The position numbers were made by a program, and so were the translations under genes. Below the pieces are notes generated by a model that worked only from the letters and a program-made list of their open reading frames with translations, ran no database searches and was not told the DNA's origin. Below are positions 59,738-64,000 of a stretch of 64,000 bases of DNA, in pieces (position 1 is the first letter of the stretch; each line of letters starts with the position of its first letter). This stretch comes from Robinsoniella sp. (GTDB lineage Bacteria; Bacillota; Clostridia; Lachnospirales; Lachnospiraceae): NCBI GenBank assembly GCA_023664735.1, contig JAMPFB010000003.1, forward strand, positions 22,297-86,296. The letters are read 5' to 3'.

Positions 59738-61129
59738 GTGATTACCATAGAGCAATTATCCATTTTTGATAATCGGGAAACAGCAAACCCGTTGGCAAGC
59801 AGAATGCGCCCGGAGACTTTGGAAGAGTTTGCAGGGCAGAAGCATTTGCTGGGAGAAGGAAAGCTTTTAAGACAGTTGATTGAACAGGACAAGATTTCCT
59901 CCATGATTTTCTGGGGTCCTCCGGGAGTAGGCAAGACCACGCTTGCCAGTATCATTGCAAAGAAAACCAATGCGGCATTTGTAGATTTCAGTGCAGTAAC
60001 AAGCGGCATTAAGGAAATCAAGGAGGTAATGAAAGAAGCCGAGGAAAATAGAAGGATGGGAATGAAGACGGTGGTTTTCGTAGATGAAATCCATCGCTTT
60101 AATAAAGCCCAGCAGGATGCTTTCCTGCCTTATGTGGAAAAGGGCAGCATTACATTGATAGGCGCCACTACGGAAAACCCGTCCTTTGAAATCAATGGGG
60201 CTTTATTGTCCAGATGTAAGGTGTTTGTATTGCAGCCCCTTTCCAAAGAGGATTTGGAGGGGCTTTTAGAGCGTGCCTTAAAGAGCAGGAAGGGATACGG
60301 ATACATTCAGGTTGATATTTTGCCTAAGATGCTTTCCGCCATTGCGCAGTTTGCAGACGGAGATGCCAGAACTGCGCTGAATACACTGGAAATGGCTGTG
60401 CTTAACGGAGAATTGACCGCTGAAAAAACAATTGTGACAAAAGAAATATTAGAGCAGTGCATCAGTAGAAAATCATTGCTTTATGATAAGAATGGAGAAG
60501 AGCATTATAATCTCATATCGGCGCTTCATAAGTCCATGAGAAACAGCGACCCGGATGCGGCGCTGTACTGGCTGGCAAGAATGTTAGAGGCAGGAGAAAA
60601 CCCTTTGTATGTGGCAAGGAGGCTTATACGGTTTGCCAGTGAAGATGTGGGAATGGCGGACAGCAATGCTTTATCGGTGGCGGTGGCTGCTTATCAGGCA
60701 AGCCACTTTATTGGAATGCCGGAATGCAGCGTGAATCTATCCCATGCGGTAGTTTATCTTTCCATGGCGCCCAAGTCCAATGCTTTATATATTGCTTATG
60801 AGCAGGTAAAGGAAGAGGCCGCTAATCGGATAGCGGAGCCGGTGCCGCTGCAGCTTCGGAATGCGCCTACGAAGCTGATGGAAGAGCTTCATTACGGTGA
60901 AGGCTATGAATATGCACATAATGCGGAAGAAAAGCTGACGGTTATGGAATGTATGCCGGAGTCCTTAAAGGGCAGAAAATATTACAGGCCAACAGCACAG
61001 GGCGCAGAAAAAAAGGTAAAAGAAAGGCTTGCACAAATAGAGGCATGGAAAGAAAAGAACAGAACAGATAAGATAAAGATGCAAAGGGAGGACAAATGGA
61101 AGAGCAACGAAAAGGAAAAAGACTGGTAA
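59738..61129 (+). CDS. rarA: Replication-associated recombination protein RarA (MgsA)
   Basis: 463 residues. PLASRMRPETLEEFAGQKHL is the family opening. Walker A is FWGPPGVGKTTLAS, Walker B is VVFVDEIHRFNKAQQDAFLP, and the sensor region is GATTENPSFEINGALLSR. The C-terminal tetramerisation region (RRLIRFASEDVGMADSNALS) is intact. It is an AAA+ ATPase acting at stalled replication forks, related to clamp loaders and RuvB. The start is GTG at 59738 with a weak ribosome site. It overlaps the following exonuclease gene by 34 bases, linking two genome-maintenance functions. Confidence 0.93.
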   Translation: MITIEQLSIFDNRETANPLASRMRPETLEEFAGQKHLLGEGKLLRQLIEQDKISSMIFWGPPGVGKTTLASIIAKKTNAAFVDFSAVTSGIKEIKEVMKEAEENRRMGMKTVVFVDEIHRFNKAQQDAFLPYVEKGSITLIGATTENPSFEINGALLSRCKVFVLQPLSKEDLEGLLERALKSRKGYGYIQVDILPKMLSAIAQFADGDARTALNTLEMAVLNGELTAEKTIVTKEILEQCISRKSLLYDKNGEEHYNLISALHKSMRNSDPDAALYWLARMLEAGENPLYVARRLIRFASEDVGMADSNALSVAVAAYQASHFIGMPECSVNLSHAVVYLSMAPKSNALYIAYEQVKEEAANRIAEPVPLQLRNAPTKLMEELHYGEGYEYAHNAEEKLTVMECMPESLKGRKYYRPTAQGAEKKVKERLAQIEAWKEKNRTDKIKMQREDKWKSNEKEKDW

Positions 61130-61764
61130 GATACGTAGCAGATTATGTAGTGTTTGATTTGGAAACAACAGGAACCAATATCATAAGCGATGCGATTATT
61201 GAGATTTCAGCAGTAAAGGTAAGAGAGGGAAACATAACCGATACCTTTTCCACATTGGTAAACCCGGAACGGAGCATTCCCTATTATGCAACCGCAGTAA
61301 ATGGAATTACGGATGAAATGGTTGGGGAAGCTCCAAATATTAGAGAAGCATTAAAAGGATTTCTAAAATTTATCGGAACCGATGTATTAGTGGGACACAA
61401 CATACAGTCCTTTGATTTAAAGTTTATTTACAGGGAAGCAATGGAATTATTTGGTATGGAGGTTGTAAATGACTATATTGATACGTTATACATGTCCAGA
61501 AGCTGCCTGCCCCAATTAAAGCACCACAAACTGGTGGATATTGCAGGATATTTCCAAATCAGCAGCGAAGGAGCACACAGGGCACTAAACGACTGCATCA
61601 TGAATCAGAAATGCTTTGAAGCGCTAGCAGCAATCCAGAAAAACATAAAAATAGAAATCTGCCCTAAATGCAATGGCGAGTTGAAGCAAAGAAGCGGAAA
61701 ATTCGGAGAATTTTTAGGCTGCAGCAATTTTCCAAGGTGCAGGTATACCAGACCTTTAAAATAG
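61096..61764 (+). CDS. DEDDh exonuclease (DnaQ/PolC type) with C-terminal zinc ribbon
   Basis: 222 residues. Exo I is YVVFDLETTGTNIISDAIIE, Exo II is LVGHNIQSFDLKFIYREA, and Exo III is GAHRALNDCIMNQKC with the catalytic His and Asp. Residues about 188-220 form a topoisomerase-like zinc ribbon (CPKCNGELKQRSGKFGEFLG, then CSNFPRCRY). This fused form is common in Firmicutes; it is probably a 3'-5' exonuclease in DNA repair or processing. AGGGAGGA precedes the ATG inside rarA. Confidence 0.9.
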   Translation: MEEQRKGKRLVRYVADYVVFDLETTGTNIISDAIIEISAVKVREGNITDTFSTLVNPERSIPYYATAVNGITDEMVGEAPNIREALKGFLKFIGTDVLVGHNIQSFDLKFIYREAMELFGMEVVNDYIDTLYMSRSCLPQLKHHKLVDIAGYFQISSEGAHRALNDCIMNQKCFEALAAIQKNIKIEICPKCNGELKQRSGKFGEFLGCSNFPRCRYTRPLK

Positions 61765-61910
61765 ATTGAATTGTTATGCGCTTTCAACAGGTGCTTTCAA
61801 TTTGTTGATGCAAAGAGAACAAAGGTATGGTACAATGGGAAAAAATTGGCAAAGAATGTATAGCAGCAATGTTTCATAGGTATGATAGAAAAGAAAGGTA
61901 AGGTAACTGT

Positions 61911-62387
61911 ATGTTAAAAAAATATATCTGGGTATTTTTTATTTCCATGGTACCACTAATTGAACTTCGAGGGGCAATTCCTTATGCCATTGGTTTTAAT
62001 CTGCCATTACTGCCATCTTATATTGTGGCGATTGTAGGCAATATGCTTCCGGTGCCGATTATTTTTCTGTTTGCAAGAAAAGTATTGGAATGGGGAGCAG
62101 ATAAGCCAATTATTGGAAAGTTTTTTCATTTTTGTCTGGAAAAAGGAAAAAAAGGCGGCGAGAAATTAAAGGCAAAGGCAGGCCGTGGGCTTTTTTTTGC
62201 CCTGTTTCTTTTTGTGGGAATTCCGCTTCCGGGAACAGGCGCATGGACCGGTACATTGGCGGCAAGCCTTTTGGATATGGATTTTAAATCCAGCATTTTA
62301 GCGGTTATGTGTGGCGTAGTGCTGGCTGGCATCATTATGGGAGTGGCAAGTGCAGGGTTATTTGGAGCGCTGAGAATTGCATTCTAA
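61911..62387 (+). CDS. COG2426 / small multidrug export-like membrane protein
   Basis: 158 residues with about four membrane segments. The opening segment includes SMVPLIELRGAIPYAIG, the signature of the PF06695 family, and the later segment includes FVGIPLPGTGAWTGTLAASL, a conserved re-entrant-like motif. The family is labelled putative small multidrug export, but the substrate is not established. AAGGTAAGG precedes the ATG. It is a single gene, convergent with the VOC gene. Confidence 0.8.
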   Translation: MLKKYIWVFFISMVPLIELRGAIPYAIGFNLPLLPSYIVAIVGNMLPVPIIFLFARKVLEWGADKPIIGKFFHFCLEKGKKGGEKLKAKAGRGLFFALFLFVGIPLPGTGAWTGTLAASLLDMDFKSSILAVMCGVVLAGIIMGVASAGLFGALRIAF

Positions 62388-62413
62388 TGCAAAAAGCTTG
62401 GTTTTAATAAAAA

Positions 62414-62797
62414 TCAAACCGTAATTTCAATCTGGTTGCCTTCTTCATCCAGAATGCAGCTTTCATAATAACCGTCCCCAGTAGTTCTTGGACCGCTTAT
62501 AACGGGATAACCGTCGGATTTTAATCTTTCAGTGAGCAGGTCAACCTGCTCCTTGCTTCCAACACTAAATGCTAAATGGATATAGCCCCAGCTTACAGGT
62601 GATTTTTCATGCTTGTCAAGCTGGGGCTTTGTCATGATTTCTAAACGGGAATCGCCCTGAAAGCTTAAAAAATAACTTTCAAACCCCGTAGTCTGATTGT
62701 GGTATTTTTCATTGGAGACAGCATGAAAGTATGTTTCAAAAAATGTTCTTGCTCTTTCTAAATCTTCTACATATAAAGCTGCATGGTTGATTTTCAT
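62414..62797 (-). CDS. VOC (glyoxalase/bleomycin-resistance fold) protein
   Basis: 127 residues with two paired betaalphabetabetabeta units. It starts KINHAALYVEDLERARTFFE; the metal-site-like residues are His5 and Glu in the first half, and His (GYIHLAFSV) and Glu (EEGNQIEITV) in the second. It is the lactoylglutathione-lyase-like subgroup. The ATG overlaps the stop of the phosphatase gene by four bases, so the two are coupled. The substrate is unknown. Confidence 0.85.
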   Translation of the reverse strand: MKINHAALYVEDLERARTFFETYFHAVSNEKYHNQTTGFESYFLSFQGDSRLEIMTKPQLDKHEKSPVSWGYIHLAFSVGSKEQVDLLTERLKSDGYPVISGPRTTGDGYYESCILDEEGNQIEITV

Positions 62798-63285
62798 AGG
62801 GATTCTCCTTTTCTGTTATTTTTGTTTTTAAGGTCATTTTCCAGATGGGAAAGAAATGCCTGACAGCCTTCCACAATATCGGAATAGGTCAAGTCGAAAT
62901 TTCCCGTGTACCATGGATCGGCAATATCCCTTGGATGATTGGAAAAATCTAAAAGACGATACATTTTTCCAGCCGGGTCGCCGCCTGTGATACGGCGCAT
63001 GTTGGTAATGTTTCTTGCTTCCATTCCGATGAGGTAGTCATAATCTTTATAGTCTGTTTTTTTTAACTGTATAGCATATTTTCCGGCAGTGGAGATGCCG
63101 TATTGATTAAGCTTATTTCTGGTTCCGGAATGTACGGGATTGCCAATTTCCTCTGGGCTGGTGGCAGCGGAAGCAATGTGGAAGTGGCGCTGTAATCCCT
63201 TTTTCTCTACTATGTCTTTCATGACGAATTCTGCCATGGGGGAACGGCAGATGTTGCCGTGGCACACAAATAATATTTTTATCAT
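62794..63285 (-). CDS. Low-molecular-weight protein-tyrosine phosphatase
   Basis: 163 residues. The P-loop CHGNICRSPMA gives catalytic Cys8 and Arg14 in the C-x5-R-S pattern. The general-acid motif DPWYTGNFDLTY is intact. It removes phosphate from tyrosine on proteins and is often tied to capsule or stress regulation, though here no kinase gene is adjacent. AAGGGAT lies before the ATG. It is upstream of, and coupled to, the VOC gene. Confidence 0.9.
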   Translation of the reverse strand: MIKILFVCHGNICRSPMAEFVMKDIVEKKGLQRHFHIASAATSPEEIGNPVHSGTRNKLNQYGISTAGKYAIQLKKTDYKDYDYLIGMEARNITNMRRITGGDPAGKMYRLLDFSNHPRDIADPWYTGNFDLTYSDIVEGCQAFLSHLENDLKNKNNRKGESL

Positions 63286-63445
63286 ATCTTTTATATCCCT
63301 TCATAAGCCTACAAGCCTTGATATTTCAGGCTTTCTGGCACTTTTTTCATTTTTGGTTTTTACCCTTAATCTGCGTAATCCACTGTAAATTTACGAAAAT
63401 TTACGGGCAAATGGTGTAGTAGTCAATGTAATAAGCTAGCATTTA

Positions 63446-63790
63446 TCATTGTGTAGGAATACCTAATTTTATCTCACTTGCACCGACAAGTATATACCCA
63501 TTTGTCAATTCAAACAGAATTTTATTATCATCAATTTTAACTTCATATATATAAGGAGTCAACATCGAATCCATTTCAATTTCCAATTTCAATACTAATT
63601 CAAATGTAAAATCCCATATATGTGCCCCTTGATTACTAATACTATTTTTATCTTCTTCAATTGTAATTAAATTAGCGGATTTATTAAACTGAACATTCCC
63701 TAATTTGTAATCATGAAAATAATCAACAGATTTTAAATACTTTTCTATATCATATTTATTACACAAGATTCTTTCTCTTTCAGTCCACAT
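63446..63790 (-). CDS. Uncharacterised small cytoplasmic protein, possibly immunity-like
   Basis: 114 residues, ATG after GGAGAG. No signal or membrane segment. The acidic, beta-rich pattern (YEVKIDDNKILFELTNGYIL, FHDYKLGNVQFNKSANLITI) resembles many small immunity proteins in general character, but no family is identified. It is downstream of, and 55 bases from, the incomplete gene at the window edge. A/T-rich base use compared with the adjacent phosphatase suggests recent acquisition. Confidence 0.55.
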   Translation of the reverse strand: MWTERERILCNKYDIEKYLKSVDYFHDYKLGNVQFNKSANLITIEEDKNSISNQGAHIWDFTFELVLKLEIEMDSMLTPYIYEVKIDDNKILFELTNGYILVGASEIKLGIPTQ

Positions 63791-63845
63791 ATTTTGCTCT
63801 CCAACTATGATTTATAACAGTCCATTACTCACACATATTTTAATA

Positions 63846-64000
63846 TCATAAGGCCTCATCCAACAATTTTACGACGGCATCACATGCGTCCTCAAACGCA
63901 ATATTTGTCGCATATTCAAAATCTTTTTGATAATTATTCCACTGCTTCTGCATAACTTCACTACTTCGAACAGTATCCATAATTCTACGATAATCCTTAA
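63846..64000 (-). CDS. C-terminal end of a gene running off the window
   Basis: 51 codons and a stop (63846-63848), open to the window end. The tail (YRRIMDTVRSSEVMQKQWNN, FEYATNIAFEDACDAVVKLL) is helical and charged. The product cannot be named from this much. Its A/T-rich codon use matches the small gene downstream, with which it may form a pair. Confidence 0.5.
   Translation of the reverse strand, partial: KDYRRIMDTVRSSEVMQKQWNNYQKDFEYATNIAFEDACDAVVKLLDEAL

Overview
The window looks like a chromosome segment from a low-GC, spore-forming member of the Clostridia, most probably Lachnospiraceae. Three things point there: A-rich coding sequence with strong AGGAGG-type ribosome sites and frequent GTG/TTG starts; dipicolinate synthase genes (dpaA-dpaB) and a PdaB-type deacetylase; and a lysine branch using diaminopimelate epimerase with LL-diaminopimelate aminotransferase, beside Big_2-type surface proteins. 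The genus is not resolved from sequence alone.

Layout. 1-5.2 kb is the end of an integrated element: the 5' part of an IS256/mutator-type transposase (minus strand, frameshifted in an A9 run), then a nucleoid-associated protein, topoisomerase III, a small ORF and a large serine recombinase. The element seems to have inserted into a PdaB-like polysaccharide deacetylase, which lacks its C-terminus (5.2-5.8 kb). 6.1-10.6 kb holds a large Asp/Lys-rich surface protein and a GT-C glycosyltransferase. 10.5-15.3 kb is a housekeeping run: hisC, a methyltransferase, hslO and nadE. 16.6-18 kb encodes a repeat-rich secreted protein. 18.2-22.2 kb has glnA with an ANTAR regulator, then dapF-dapL. 22.3-25.8 kb is an ECF sigma/anti-sigma pair followed by a VWA lipoprotein. 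25.8-31.1 kb has a LysR regulator, a hydrolase and a blaI-blaR1-like pair with operator dyads. 32.4-36.2 kb is purL. 37-41.7 kb has an Rpn-type nuclease, dpaAB and asnB. 41.9-43.5 kb is a second ECF sigma/anti-sigma pair. 43.9-52.3 kb carries a 1391-residue Big_2 protein, a LytTR two-component system, a DUF6273-like protein and a SUFU-domain protein. 52.5-55.8 kb is a small secreted protein followed by two FtsX/MacB-type permeases and their ATPase. 55.9-59.3 kb is a second, frameshifted ABC locus on the minus strand. 59.7-63.8 kb has rarA, a DEDDh exonuclease, a COG2426 protein, a VOC protein, a low-molecular-weight phosphatase and a possible toxin-immunity tail.

The most unusual content is non-coding. 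Two 148-nt full-length hairpins sit tail to tail at 15.3-15.7 kb. They share an internal architecture, while their 35-bp arms differ at about 14 positions that are almost all compensated on the other arm. A second, larger hairpin family (about 63-bp arms, 98-100-nt core) occurs in opposite orientations on either side of the blaI-blaR1 locus (28.2 and 32.0 kb). Both families begin with GGACG, and a tandem 40-bp repeat at 28.5 kb derives from a family-1 arm. These are structured, dispersed elements of unknown function.

A second regulatory signal is an almost identical direct-repeat promoter, with the repeats just upstream of the -35 box, ahead of both the Big_2 protein gene (43.6 kb) and the SUFU gene (51.5 kb). 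They flank the LytTR two-component system, which is the obvious candidate regulator.
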